From: Brevundimonas diminuta | GTDB taxonomy: Bacteria > Pseudomonadota > Alphaproteobacteria > Caulobacterales > Caulobacteraceae | Assembly: GCF_022654015.1 (NCBI RefSeq) | Contig: NZ_CP073063.1 | Span: forward strand, 1,550,001-1,614,000 | Length of the DNA stretch: 64,000 bases | Reading direction: 5' to 3' | Part shown: positions 8,432 to 17,193 of the stretch, piece by piece | Position numbering within the stretch: the stretch's first letter is position 1 | How the letters are laid out: each line of letters starts with the position of its first letter | Notes under the pieces: model-generated | Seen by the model: only the letters and a program-made list of their open reading frames with translations | What the model was told of the DNA's origin: nothing | The model's database searches: none | Position numbers and translations under genes: made by a program

Positions 8432-9094
8432 ATGAAGATCGCTCTCATCATCGAAAACAGCCAGGCCGCCAAAAGCGAGACGGTGCATTCCGCTCTAACC
8501 GCTGTCGCCGAACCGCTAGGCCATGAAGTTTTCCACTATGGAATGTACGCGGCCGACGATAAGGCCTCGCTGACCTACGTCATGAACGGCTTGCTGACCG
8601 GAATTCTGTTGAATTCCGGCGCGGCCGATTTCGTCGTCACCGGCTGCGGAACCGGCATGGGCTCGATGCTGGCCTGCAACAGCATGCCGGGCGTCTTCTG
8701 CGGTTTGGTGATCGACCCGACCGACGCCTTCCTGTTCGGCCAGATCAACGACGGCAACGCAATCTCGATGCCCTATGCCAAGGGCTTCGGCTGGGCTGCT
8801 GAACTGAATCTGCAGGACGTGTATCGCAAGCTGTTCGAGGGCGAGCGGGGCCTGGGCTATCCCAAGGAACGCGCCGAGATCATGCGCAAGAATCGCGGCG
8901 TGCTCAGCGACCTGAAGTCGGTGACCTGCCACGACATGCTGACGGTTCTGAAGACGATGGACCAAGAACTGCTGAAGGCCGCCATCGCCGGCGAGAAATT
9001 CCAGGACTACTTCTTCGCCAACGCCACCGACGAAGGCATTCGCGACTATCTGAAGGGCGTTCTCGCCGCCAAGCCTGCGCTCGAAACGGCCTGA
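8432..9094 (+). CDS. dhuI: RpiB/LacAB-family isomerase, DhuI-like
   Basis: Protein of 220 residues in the RpiB/LacA/LacB superfamily. It begins MKIALIIENSQAAK and carries DFVVTGCGTGMGSMLACNS (about residue 70), GLVIDPTDAFLFGQINDGNA and SMPYAKGFGWAAELN. These blocks fit DhuI, described from streptococcal and other glycosaminoglycan or uronate loci as an isomerase of the same unsaturated-uronate product that KduI handles. The ATG at 8432 is chosen over 8393 because the alignment begins there and an AGGA site precedes it. It is divergent from kduI across a shared operator. A sugar-phosphate isomerase role is the alternative. Confidence 0.75.
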   Translation: MKIALIIENSQAAKSETVHSALTAVAEPLGHEVFHYGMYAADDKASLTYVMNGLLTGILLNSGAADFVVTGCGTGMGSMLACNSMPGVFCGLVIDPTDAFLFGQINDGNAISMPYAKGFGWAAELNLQDVYRKLFEGERGLGYPKERAEIMRKNRGVLSDLKSVTCHDMLTVLKTMDQELLKAAIAGEKFQDYFFANATDEGIRDYLKGVLAAKPALETA

Positions 9095-9134
9095 GGCAGA
9101 GCGGTCGGCGCGCGATCACGCGCGCCGGCCCAAC

Positions 9135-10184
9135 TCAGACTGACGGGATTGCCGACTTGCGCACCACCAGGGCCGGTCGAACTTCCGGCTGCTGCATCTT
9201 GGCCGGATCGACGCCGCGCATCGGCGCCAGCAACTTTTCAGCCGCCATCCGTCCCATGTCGCGGATAGGCAGGCGCACCGAAGTCAGGTTGGGCCAAACC
9301 CGCGCCGCCATCGGCAGATCATCGAAGCCGACGACGGACAGGTCGCGCGGCAGCTCAAGGCCGCGATCTCGCGCCGCCTGCATAACCCCGATGGCCATGT
9401 CATCGTTGAGGGTGAAGATGGCGGTCGGCGGCGTTTCCAGCGCCAAGAGGGCGTGGCCCGCCTCCACACCTGATTCGAACGTATAGGCGCCTTTGAAATC
9501 GTAAGCCGGATCCAGCGGGATCCCGCGTTCGGCCAGAGCGTCCAGGAACCCCTTGCCCCGCACGGCCGATGACCGGAACAGGTCCGGCCCGCGCACCAGA
9601 CCGATCCGTCTGTGTCCCAGGTCGGCCAGATGCGCCGCCGCTTCGGCCGCACCGATCCAGTCATTGGTGACCACCATCGCCTGAGGTTCATCCAACGCCA
9701 CCGAGGCGATGCGGACATAGGGGCAGTCGAGATCGCGCAGCAGGTCGATGACCTGTTCGTCCTCGGACACAGAAGGCGGCATGATGACGCCATACAGACG
9801 TTGGCGCTCGACGAAGCCCCTGATGTCTTCCAGCAGGGTAGGGGAGTTGCGATTACAAGGATGAACGACCAGTTCCAGGCCGGACCCCTTTAGCGCATCC
9901 AGTACGCCCTGCTGCATGTTCACGACGTAGGTCGGGCTGGGGTTGTCGTAGATCAGACCAACGAGGAACGAGCGTCGAAAGGCCAGGCCGCGCGCCTGTG
10001 GATCAGGCGTGAACCCCAGAGCCTTGATGACGGCGTTGACCTTTTCGCGCGTGTCTTCCTTGACGAACGGCGACTGATTGATGACCCGCGAGACGGTCTT
10101 CTTGGAGACCTGCGCCTCACGGGCGACATCGTTGATGGTTGCCCGCTTGCCCGGCTTGCCGGATCGCGGATCGTCTTGAGCCAA
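9135..10184 (-). CDS. LacI-family transcriptional regulator (KdgR-like)
   Basis: A 349-residue LacI-type repressor. The N-terminal helix-turn-helix and hinge (about residues 15-70: TINDVAREAQVSKKTVSRVINQSPFV, here in short pieces) is followed by a periplasmic-binding-like effector domain with GLIYDNPSPTYV, the HLADLGHRRIGLV block and FTLNDDMAIGVMQAA. It is convergent with dhuI and divergent from the hydratase-transporter operon. An operator of the four-site set lies 82 bp upstream of its start, which suggests autoregulation. By function it corresponds to KdgR, although enterobacterial KdgR is an IclR protein. Confidence 0.88.
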   Translation of the reverse strand: MAQDDPRSGKPGKRATINDVAREAQVSKKTVSRVINQSPFVKEDTREKVNAVIKALGFTPDPQARGLAFRRSFLVGLIYDNPSPTYVVNMQQGVLDALKGSGLELVVHPCNRNSPTLLEDIRGFVERQRLYGVIMPPSVSEDEQVIDLLRDLDCPYVRIASVALDEPQAMVVTNDWIGAAEAAAHLADLGHRRIGLVRGPDLFRSSAVRGKGFLDALAERGIPLDPAYDFKGAYTFESGVEAGHALLALETPPTAIFTLNDDMAIGVMQAARDRGLELPRDLSVVGFDDLPMAARVWPNLTSVRLPIRDMGRMAAEKLLAPMRGVDPAKMQQPEVRPALVVRKSAIPSV

Positions 10185-10265
10185 GGCTCGGCTCCTTCCC
10201 TATGTGCAGCTTGAAGGCATAGCCGCGACTCGCGGCCGACGCCATGGGGCTCCGCTAAAGCGCAT

Positions 10266-10279
10266 TGACACCGGTTTCC
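10266..10279. promoter_or_regulatory. LacI-type operator between lacI and the hydratase operon
   Basis: TGACACCGGTTTCC, identical to the pectate lyase copy. It sits between divergent genes, 82 bp before lacI and 41 bp before the TTG start of the hydratase, so it could control both directions. Confidence 0.72.
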
Positions 10280-10319
10280 TTCGTCGCTCTTATCGCAGCC
10301 TATTCACGAGGCGACACCT

Positions 10320-11156
10320 TTGACTTCGACCCCCTCTCTTGCGAGCCAGGACGACGCGCTGTCGGCCGACCCGGCGGCGATCGCACAGCAGTTCGTCGCC
10401 GCGCGTCTGGCGGCGCGCAGCACGCCAGACTATCCGGGCGTGATCCCTCAAAGCATGGCCGAATCCTACGCCATCCAGGACGTCGCCATCGGTCTGTTTC
10501 CCGATGAGGTCGTGGGCTGGAAGGTGGGCGGTGTCCCGCCCGAGCAGCAGCCGAAGCTGGGGATCCATCGTCTGGCCGGCGCCATTTTCGCGCGCAACGT
10601 CTGGCCGGCGCCCGGCGATACGGTCGTGCCTTTGCCCGAAATCGAGGGCGGGTTCGCGGCGGTGGAGGCTGAGTTCATTGCTCGGATCGGCGCCGACGCC
10701 GATCCAGCCAAGACCGACTGGACCATCGAGGACGCCATGGGCGTCGTGGACAAGGTCTTCATCGGCGTCGAGCTGGCCGGCAGTCCGCTTTCGACGATCA
10801 ACGACCTGGGATCAGCCGTCGTCGCCTCCGATTTCGGCAACAATGGCGGACTGATGATCGGTCCCGAGGTCGAGAACTGGCGAGAGCGTCTGGACGGCAT
10901 CGAGGTCGAAACGGTGATCAATGGCGCCAGCGTCGGCACCGGAGGGTCGCAGTCCCTCGCGGGCGGCGCGATGGAGTCTGTGCGGTTTTTGCTGGAACAT
11001 TGCGCGCGCTGGGGCCGCCCGCTGAAGGCGGGCACGCTGGTTTCGACCGGCGCGGTCACCGGCGTCCACCGTGTTCACGCGGGCGACGAGGCCGTGTGCA
11101 TCTTCAAGGGTATCGCAGAACTTCACTGTTCGGTCGTCAGGGCCGAAGCCCAGTAA
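10320..11156 (+). CDS. 2-keto-4-pentenoate hydratase/FAH-superfamily protein
   Basis: Protein of 278 residues in the MhpD/FAH superfamily. It has the early VVGWKVGG block, AEFIARIGAD, a VDKVFIGVELAGSP metal-site segment and the late LSTGAVTGVHRV stretch. Family members hydrate or cleave 2-keto acids with a divalent metal. The substrate here is not known; the locus suggests a keto-deoxy sugar acid. A TTG start at 10320 follows a CGAGG ribosome site, and no good ATG exists upstream. It is first in an operon with the transporter and the alpha/beta hydrolase, under the operator at 10266. Confidence 0.72.
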   Translation: MTSTPSLASQDDALSADPAAIAQQFVAARLAARSTPDYPGVIPQSMAESYAIQDVAIGLFPDEVVGWKVGGVPPEQQPKLGIHRLAGAIFARNVWPAPGDTVVPLPEIEGGFAAVEAEFIARIGADADPAKTDWTIEDAMGVVDKVFIGVELAGSPLSTINDLGSAVVASDFGNNGGLMIGPEVENWRERLDGIEVETVINGASVGTGGSQSLAGGAMESVRFLLEHCARWGRPLKAGTLVSTGAVTGVHRVHAGDEAVCIFKGIAELHCSVVRAEAQ

Positions 11157-11244
11157 CATCATCAGACGCCTACCCCGCCGCCGTTCAGGGACGGAAAAGA
11201 GCAGGGACGTGTCGAGGAATATTCAGGAACGGGTTTTCATAACC

Positions 11245-12531
11245 ATGTCAGACGCCTCCGTCGCGCCGCCGATCCAGATCAAGGCGCCATCCCCCGGCAA
11301 GTATCGCTGGATCATCATGTGGCTGCTGTTCGCGGCCATGGTCATCAACTACGTCGATCGTCAGATGATCGGCTTCCTCAAGCCGACGCTGTCAGCCGAG
11401 TTCGGCTGGTCCGAAACAGACTATGCCGACATCGTCTTCTGGTTCCAGGCGTCCTACGCCGTGGCCTACCTGTTGTGGGGCCGGATCATGGACCGGATCG
11501 GCGCGCGGTGGGGGCTGGGGATCGCCTTCGGCATCTGGCAGATCGGCCATATCATGCACGGTGCGGCGCGAGATCTGTCGCACTTCATGATGGCGCGGAT
11601 GGTCCTTGGCGTCGGTGAGGCCGGCGGTTTCCCTGGCGGGATCAAGGCGGTCGCAGAGTGGTTTCCCAAGAAGGAACGCGCCTTCGCGACGGGCCTGTTC
11701 AACGCCGGCACCAATATCGGCGCCATTGTCACCCCTCTGATCGTTCCGGGCCTCGTGCTGGCCTTCGGCTGGCAGATGGCCTTCGTTATCACCGGGGCCT
11801 TGGGCCTGATCTGGCTGCCGATCTGGCTCTTGGTCTATCGCAAGCCGCGCGAGCAGAAGAAGCTGTCCGTGGCTGAGCTGGCCTATATCGAGCAGGACCC
11901 GGCCGACGTTGTCGAAAAGGTCAAATGGACCAAACTGCTGACGGTCAAGGAAACCTGGGCCTATGCTCTGGGCAAGTTCCTGATCGATCCGATCTGGTGG
12001 ATGTTCCTGTTCTGGCTGCCGGACTTCCTGGGCAAGACCTATGGGCTGGATCTGAAGACCTTCGGCCCGCCGCTGGTCGCCATCTATCTCCTGTCCGACA
12101 TCGGCTCGGTTGGCGGGGGCTGGCTGTCGTCGCGCTTCATGCATAGGGGCATGAGCATCAACAAGGCCCGCAAGATCACCATGTTGATCTGCGCCCTGTG
12201 CGCCGTGCCGGTGGCCTTCGCGGCCGAGGCGTCAAACCTTTGGGTCGCGGTCGGCATCATCGGACTGGCGACGGCCGCGCACCAGGGCTTTTCGGCCAAT
12301 CTCTATGCGTTGCCGGGCGATGTCTTCCCCCGCTCGGCGGTGGGGTCGGTCGTCGGCATCGGCGGCATGCTGGGCGCCATCGGCGGCATGGCCATGGCCA
12401 AATACGCCGGCTACGTCCTGGAGAAGATCGGTACCTATACGCCCATCTTCATCGTGGCGGCCTCGGCCTATCTGATCGCGCTTCTGGTCATTCACCTGAT
12501 CACGCCGAAATACGAACTGGCCAAGGTCTAA
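11245..12531 (+). CDS. exuT: MFS hexuronate transporter (ExuT-like)
   Basis: A 428-residue major facilitator with about 12 hydrophobic segments. It has the anion:cation symporter signatures YRWIIMWLLFAAMVINYVDR (first helix), GVGEAGGFPGGIKAVAEWFP, ATGLFNAGTNIGAIV and KFLIDPIWWMFLFWLPDFL, all typical of ExuT/GudP hexuronate carriers. The start at 11245 puts the first transmembrane helix at about residue 25; the longer reading frame upstream overlaps the hydratase and has no family character. It lies in the operator-controlled operon and should import galacturonate or unsaturated uronate. Confidence 0.85.
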   Translation: MSDASVAPPIQIKAPSPGKYRWIIMWLLFAAMVINYVDRQMIGFLKPTLSAEFGWSETDYADIVFWFQASYAVAYLLWGRIMDRIGARWGLGIAFGIWQIGHIMHGAARDLSHFMMARMVLGVGEAGGFPGGIKAVAEWFPKKERAFATGLFNAGTNIGAIVTPLIVPGLVLAFGWQMAFVITGALGLIWLPIWLLVYRKPREQKKLSVAELAYIEQDPADVVEKVKWTKLLTVKETWAYALGKFLIDPIWWMFLFWLPDFLGKTYGLDLKTFGPPLVAIYLLSDIGSVGGGWLSSRFMHRGMSINKARKITMLICALCAVPVAFAAEASNLWVAVGIIGLATAAHQGFSANLYALPGDVFPRSAVGSVVGIGGMLGAIGGMAMAKYAGYVLEKIGTYTPIFIVAASAYLIALLVIHLITPKYELAKV

Positions 12532-12627
12532 CGAAAGGCTGCGTGGCTCAGCGCCGCGACGTCATCAAGGATTGCGGCCGGGCGAGCGATCGTCCGGCCG
12601 TCGTCTTTTCAGGAAGAGAGAACCGTG

Positions 12628-13614
12628 ATGGATGTGAAACGCAGGACGCTTTTGGGTCTGGCGATGGGGGCCGTGGTTGGCGCAACCGGGGCGCGGGCGC
12701 AGACAGTGGCGGACGGCGGCCGCGCCGGTCCGGCCGACCCAACCGAGATCATCCGCCTATGGCCCGACGGCGCGCCGGGTGGGCAAGGTGTGACGGTCAC
12801 GCCGGTCGTGCCAGAGCGCTCGACCGATCCCGCCTTCCACGACCGCTACGCCCAGTACACGACCGATCCGATCCTGACCGTCTTTCGCCCCGAGCGGCCG
12901 AACGGTTCAGCGATGCTCCTCATTCCCGGCGGCGGCTATCGCTGGGCTGTGCTGGACAAGGAAGGGTATGACGTCGCGCGCGTCTTCGCGGCCAGCGGCA
13001 CGACCTGTTTCGTCCTGAGGTATCGCCTGCCGGCTGACGGCTGGGCGGCCGGGGCCGACGCACCCCTTCAGGACGCCCAGCGCGCGGTCCGGCTGATTCG
13101 CAGCCGCGCCGCCGACTATGGCTTCGATCCACACAAGATCGCCGTGCTGGGCGCCTCGGCGGGGGGGCATCTGGCGGGGCTGGCCAGCGCCCGGACGGAC
13201 GCGACCTATGAACCGGTCGATGCCGCCGATAGCGCATCCTTGCGACCCGATCTGACCGTTCTGATGTATCCGGTCGCGACCATGGCGGACCCGTACGTCC
13301 ACGCCGGATCGCGGACGCATCTGCTGGGCGAGACGCCGTCGGCCGAGCGGATCGCGGCCTATTCTCTGGAGCAGATGGAGTGGCGTAATGCGGCGCCCGT
13401 CTTCCTGCTGCACGCCATGGACGACGCGTCCGTGCCGGTGGAGAACAGCCTGCAACTGCTGACCGCGCTCAAAGCCGCCTCTGTCCGGACCGAGGCGCAT
13501 CTGTTCCAGGAAGGCGGCCACGGTTTCGGCGTCCGCCTGATCCAGGGCAAGCCCGCCCAGGTCTGGCCCAATCTAGTGCGCGCCTGGGCCGCCCGGCTGG
13601 ATTTTCCGCTCTAG
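12628..13614 (+). CDS. Exported alpha/beta hydrolase, probable acetylesterase
   Basis: Protein of 328 residues with a signal peptide carrying an RR pair (VKRRTLLGLAMGAVVGATGARA). The alpha/beta-hydrolase core shows the oxyanion loop IPGGGYRW, the nucleophile elbow GASAGGHLAG (about residue 180), an Asp in AMDDASVP and the catalytic His in GGHGFGVR. The organisation fits carbohydrate acetylesterases that deacetylate pectin or xylan. GTG at 12625 directly abuts ATG 12628; either may initiate. The stop overlaps the stop of the convergent carboxylesterase by four bases. Confidence 0.75.
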   Translation: MDVKRRTLLGLAMGAVVGATGARAQTVADGGRAGPADPTEIIRLWPDGAPGGQGVTVTPVVPERSTDPAFHDRYAQYTTDPILTVFRPERPNGSAMLLIPGGGYRWAVLDKEGYDVARVFAASGTTCFVLRYRLPADGWAAGADAPLQDAQRAVRLIRSRAADYGFDPHKIAVLGASAGGHLAGLASARTDATYEPVDAADSASLRPDLTVLMYPVATMADPYVHAGSRTHLLGETPSAERIAAYSLEQMEWRNAAPVFLLHAMDDASVPVENSLQLLTALKAASVRTEAHLFQEGGHGFGVRLIQGKPAQVWPNLVRAWAARLDFPL

Positions 13615-15173
13615 GTTCCCGGCTGGATATAGGGAATGGCCGCGAAGAAAGCCCGCTCGTCCCCGCGCGGATCGTCGACCATGCGCGGCTGGAGATCCAT
13701 CAACATGGTCTGGCGGCGAGGCAGCTCATAGCGGTCCCAGCGTGGCAGTCCGGCATGATTCGGATCGCCGTCGCGGGCCAGGGCGATGAAGGCGTCGCTC
13801 ATCCGGTCCGACATGATTTGCGCGCCCGGACCGCGCGTCCGCGAGCCGGGCGCCTCGACATTGTCGAACACCAACGGAATGTCGGCGGTATGGAAGGCGC
13901 CCTTGCGACCCGAGGCCAACTCGCCAAGGAAGTCGAGTTGATAGACCCAGGCCGGTGCGCTGGCCTTGGCCCGTTCTTCGGCCTCGATCACCGCGCCGCG
14001 CCAGGACCGGCCCGCTGTCGTCGCAGCGATCAGCACCTGGTCGGGCGACCATTCGGGATGCATGGCGCGATAGCCGGCGATCACGGCTTCGGGCGTGATG
14101 TCGATCCGCATGACGCCGGGCGACAGTCGCGCCGCCAAGGTGTCCCACGTCAGGCCGACGTTTTTCGGATCGTTGCCCATAAATCCTAGCGTTTCTTCGC
14201 GCGTATTTCCGATGATCATGGGAATCGTCCGGCCCAGCGGCGCCGCATCGGGATAGAAGGGGTGGCGGGGCAGGGTGCGGAAATCCAGCACCGGCCCGAA
14301 ATACAGGCCGCCAAAGCCCAGGATCGGATCCTCGGCGCTCTGCGCCTCGAGCAGCCGCTCGACCGGCATCGTCGCCGCTTCGGCCGCCCGATCCGGTGTC
14401 AGGCCCAGAGCCTTCAGCCATGTCGTGGCTCGCGTCGTGGCGTTGATCGGCCCGGACGCGGTCACCTGCTGACCGCTCATGGTCGCGGCGCGGTGGAACA
14501 GACCCTGCGCCGCCGGCGTCGCCATCAGGGTGGCGATCTTTGCGCCGCCGCCGGACTGACCGAACAGCATCACTCTGGAAGGATCGCCGCCGAACGCCGC
14601 GATATTGTCCCGTATCCACTGCAGCGCCAGAATCAGATCCAGCTGGCCGACGTTGCCCGAATCTTCGAACCCCGGCGCCAGTCGCGCCAAATAGGCATAG
14701 CCGAAGACATTCAGCCGGTGGTTCAGCGTCACCACCACGACATCGCCGCGCGCCGCCAGACGTGTGCCGTCATACAGCGGGTCCGATCCCGATCCGCTCG
14801 AATAGGCGCCGCCGTGGATATAGACCATCACTGGCCGCCGACCCGCGTCGGTCCCCGGTGTCCAGACGTTCAGAAACAGGCAGTCTTCGCTTTGATTCGG
14901 CTCATCGCCGCGCTGCGGACTGGCCGCGCCGTAACGTGTTGCACGAACTGGGTCGCGCCAAGGCGTCGGCTTTTCTGGCGGTTGGAACCGCCGCGTCGGC
15001 GCTCCATATCGCACGCCGTTGAAGACGCTGATCCCGTCCTGTCGCAGACCGATGACCGGCCCGGCGGTGGTCACCAGGCGATTTGAGGCCGTGGCTGCAA
15101 GAACACCGGAGGGGACCGAAAGCAGACCTCCGGTCGCCAAACTGCTCAGCAGCGCCTTACGTCGCGTGATCAT
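13611..15173 (-). CDS. Exported type-B carboxylesterase
   Basis: A 520-residue carboxylesterase/para-nitrobenzyl-esterase family protein. The signal peptide begins MITRRKALLSSLATGG. Family motifs follow: the NVWTP and VYIHGGAYSSGSG oxyanion region, the nucleophile elbow LFGQSGGGAKI (about residue 220), and an acid-His pair in the C-terminal half, with FHTADIPLVF fitting the His. The start at 15173 is chosen because the regulon operator at 15213-15226 would otherwise fall inside the coding sequence and because the signal peptide begins here. A role in removing ester groups from pectin is inferred from co-regulation. Confidence 0.8.
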   Translation of the reverse strand: MITRRKALLSSLATGGLLSVPSGVLAATASNRLVTTAGPVIGLRQDGISVFNGVRYGAPTRRFQPPEKPTPWRDPVRATRYGAASPQRGDEPNQSEDCLFLNVWTPGTDAGRRPVMVYIHGGAYSSGSGSDPLYDGTRLAARGDVVVVTLNHRLNVFGYAYLARLAPGFEDSGNVGQLDLILALQWIRDNIAAFGGDPSRVMLFGQSGGGAKIATLMATPAAQGLFHRAATMSGQQVTASGPINATTRATTWLKALGLTPDRAAEAATMPVERLLEAQSAEDPILGFGGLYFGPVLDFRTLPRHPFYPDAAPLGRTIPMIIGNTREETLGFMGNDPKNVGLTWDTLAARLSPGVMRIDITPEAVIAGYRAMHPEWSPDQVLIAATTAGRSWRGAVIEAEERAKASAPAWVYQLDFLGELASGRKGAFHTADIPLVFDNVEAPGSRTRGPGAQIMSDRMSDAFIALARDGDPNHAGLPRWDRYELPRRQTMLMDLQPRMVDDPRGDERAFFAAIPYIQPGT

Positions 15174-15212
15174 CGATTGTGTCGCCCATATGATATCCGA
15201 CGAGACCAATCC

Positions 15213-15226
15213 TGACACCGGTATCA
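15213..15226. promoter_or_regulatory. LacI-type operator, carboxylesterase copy
   Basis: TGACACCGGTATCA, nearly a perfect inverted repeat (TGAY-ACCGGT-RTCA with one mismatch). It is the most symmetrical of the four sites and lies 40 bp before the esterase start. Confidence 0.72.
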
Positions 15227-15343
15227 TAATCATTCAACGCGGAATGTCAGCGAGGCTGAGGTGCAGGCGCAGCTGTCCGCAGATAAAGGCCGAAACCTCG
15301 GTTCTGGAATATTGGAACTTGGCTCAGGCCTTCGTCAGGCCGG

Positions 15344-15433
<90 letters not shown>

Positions 15434-15520
15434 GCGGCGCCGATATCGCTTGGTCGAGCGAGGGGCTTCTCTAGTCGGAGCCGCAGCGCTTCGCAACCCG
15501 TCTGTGAAAGAAATCCGACG

Positions 15521-16453
15521 CTATCTTTGCGCGGGCAAAGAGAGGCCCGGCGCGGCGCCGGTCTGGGCGTCCACGCCCTTGAATCGAAACAGTTCGGCAG
15601 GCCGGCCGCCCGTGGTGGAAGACAGCTGTCCGGTGGGTTCGACCAGCCCCGTCCGTTCCACGCCGCGCCGGAAATTCTGCTTGTGCAAGCTGAGACCCGA
15701 CACGGCCTCGGCGCCCGCCTGAAGTTGGGACAGGGTGAAGACGCCAGGGGTCAGATCGAACAGGACCGGGCGGTATTTCAGCTTGCTGCGTAGACGGCCG
15801 AGCGCGGTCGCCAGGATGCGCCGGTGATCCGAGGACATGATGCGGCCCGGCATAGGCTGCGTGGGCGACAGGTCGGCGTCGCGCCAGGCCTCGGCGACCA
15901 GACGCGCTTCGTAGAGCAGTTCATAGCGCTCCAGGACCCGCTCCTCGTTCCAGCGATGATCGGGCGTCAGGGCGAACAGGGCGCGAGCGCGGGCCAGGCG
16001 GTGCTCGTCGCCATCGGCCCAGGCGTGCAAGCCTTCTGTGATTCGCGCGTCGTGACCGCAGCGCCGGTCTTCCCAAGGAAAGAATTCGAACACAGCGTCC
16101 CAGCGGGCGTCGTGTGTCTGGCCTTCCGCCGCGTCAGGCGTCAGGGCCAGGTAGCCGACGGACACCTCTCTGTGACGGCCAGGACCGGGGGTGGCGCGCG
16201 GCGAGGCGCGGCCCGCGTCGCCGAAGGTGTAGAGCTGTTCGACAAAGCCGAGCCGGAACCCGGTCTGAACAGTCACGAAGTCCCGCAGGGCGCGCTCGAA
16301 GGTTCGGTCGCGCACCGGATCGAACGGCCCGAAGGGCAGGGCGCGCGAACCGTCCTCGGTCGGGGTCGTCAGGACGACGGCCTGTCGGTCTTTCAAGGTC
16401 ATCACGACCGCCGACAGACCGATGCGAACGCCGTCCTCCGCCCCCTGGGTCAT
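15521..16453 (-). CDS. Nudix-domain regulator of NAD metabolism (NrtR-like)
   Basis: Protein of 310 residues. The N-terminal half is Nudix-like (GLSAVVMTLKDRQAVVLTT, then ALPFGPFDP) but lacks a clear catalytic Nudix box, as in NrtR regulators. The C-terminal ~80 residues form a winged helix (KYRPVLFDLTPGVFTLSQLQ, then HKQNFRRGVERTG, then TGGRPAELFRFK), characteristic of NrtR. It probably represses NAD biosynthesis or salvage genes in response to ADP-ribose. It is downstream of, and four bases from, the HD-hydrolase gene, so the two form an operon. Confidence 0.75.
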   Translation of the reverse strand: MTQGAEDGVRIGLSAVVMTLKDRQAVVLTTPTEDGSRALPFGPFDPVRDRTFERALRDFVTVQTGFRLGFVEQLYTFGDAGRASPRATPGPGRHREVSVGYLALTPDAAEGQTHDARWDAVFEFFPWEDRRCGHDARITEGLHAWADGDEHRLARARALFALTPDHRWNEERVLERYELLYEARLVAEAWRDADLSPTQPMPGRIMSSDHRRILATALGRLRSKLKYRPVLFDLTPGVFTLSQLQAGAEAVSGLSLHKQNFRRGVERTGLVEPTGQLSSTTGGRPAELFRFKGVDAQTGAAPGLSLPAQR

Positions 16454-16457
16454 TGCG

Positions 16458-17099
16458 CTATTCCGTGTGCCAGGCGTCGTCGGCGGGGATCAGGCCGACT
16501 GCGCCCGCCAGGACGCGATAGCGTTCCAGATAGCGGGCCTGGGCGACCGGCGCGGGTTGGGGTTCGATCGTCAGGCTGTAGCCCTCGGGCGGACTGCCGA
16601 AGAAGCCCAGCGATTCCTTTTCGGTGAAACCCGCCAACTGCGTCGCCTCGAAGAAGGCGCAGGCCTTGTCGGCCTTCTTGATCAGCGTCTTGATCGTCTG
16701 CGGCGTCTTGGGCGGCAGGCCGTAGCGCAGGTGGATCGCGGCTTCCAGCTTGGCCTCGAAGTCCTTGTAACCCGCCCCGAGAGCCGCCTTGAACGGTGAG
16801 ATCATGTCGCCGATGACGTATTCCGAGGCGTCATGCAACAGGGCGGCCAGACGCCATTTCGGATCCAGGCCGGGCTTGATGTGGGCCGCGATCTCTTCGA
16901 CCACGCACGAGTGCTGGGCGACCGAAAAGGCATGCTCGCCGATGGTCTGACCGTTCCAGCGGGCGACGCGCGCCAGGCCGTGGGCGATGTCCTCGATCTC
17001 GATGTCGAACGGCGACGGGTCCAGCAAATCCAGGCGACGACCGGACAGCATGCGCTGCCAGGCGCGGGGGGCGTTTTTCTTGGTGGGGCGCTCGGCCAA
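16458..17099 (-). CDS. HD-family hydrolase (YfbR-like)
   Basis: A 213-residue metal-dependent phosphohydrolase. The ordered HD residues are visible as TIGEHAFSVAQHSCVV, then the central LLHDASEYVIGDM, then KADKACAFFEATQ, resembling YfbR-type 5'-deoxynucleotidases. The TTG at 17099 is preferred because AGGA sits eight bases upstream and it yields MAERPTKKNAPRAWQ; a TTG at 17141 is also open. It precedes the NrtR-like gene by four bases, which links nucleotide clean-up with NAD control. Confidence 0.8.
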   Translation of the reverse strand: MAERPTKKNAPRAWQRMLSGRRLDLLDPSPFDIEIEDIAHGLARVARWNGQTIGEHAFSVAQHSCVVEEIAAHIKPGLDPKWRLAALLHDASEYVIGDMISPFKAALGAGYKDFEAKLEAAIHLRYGLPPKTPQTIKTLIKKADKACAFFEATQLAGFTEKESLGFFGSPPEGYSLTIEPQPAPVAQARYLERYRVLAGAVGLIPADDAWHTE

Positions 17100-17193
17100 A
17101 TCGCGTGTCCTGATCGCTTGTCGGCTGGTCAGGTGACGCAAAGATACGCCGGGATCAAGCGGGAGGGACCAGACGGCGAAGGAAATCGCCGCG

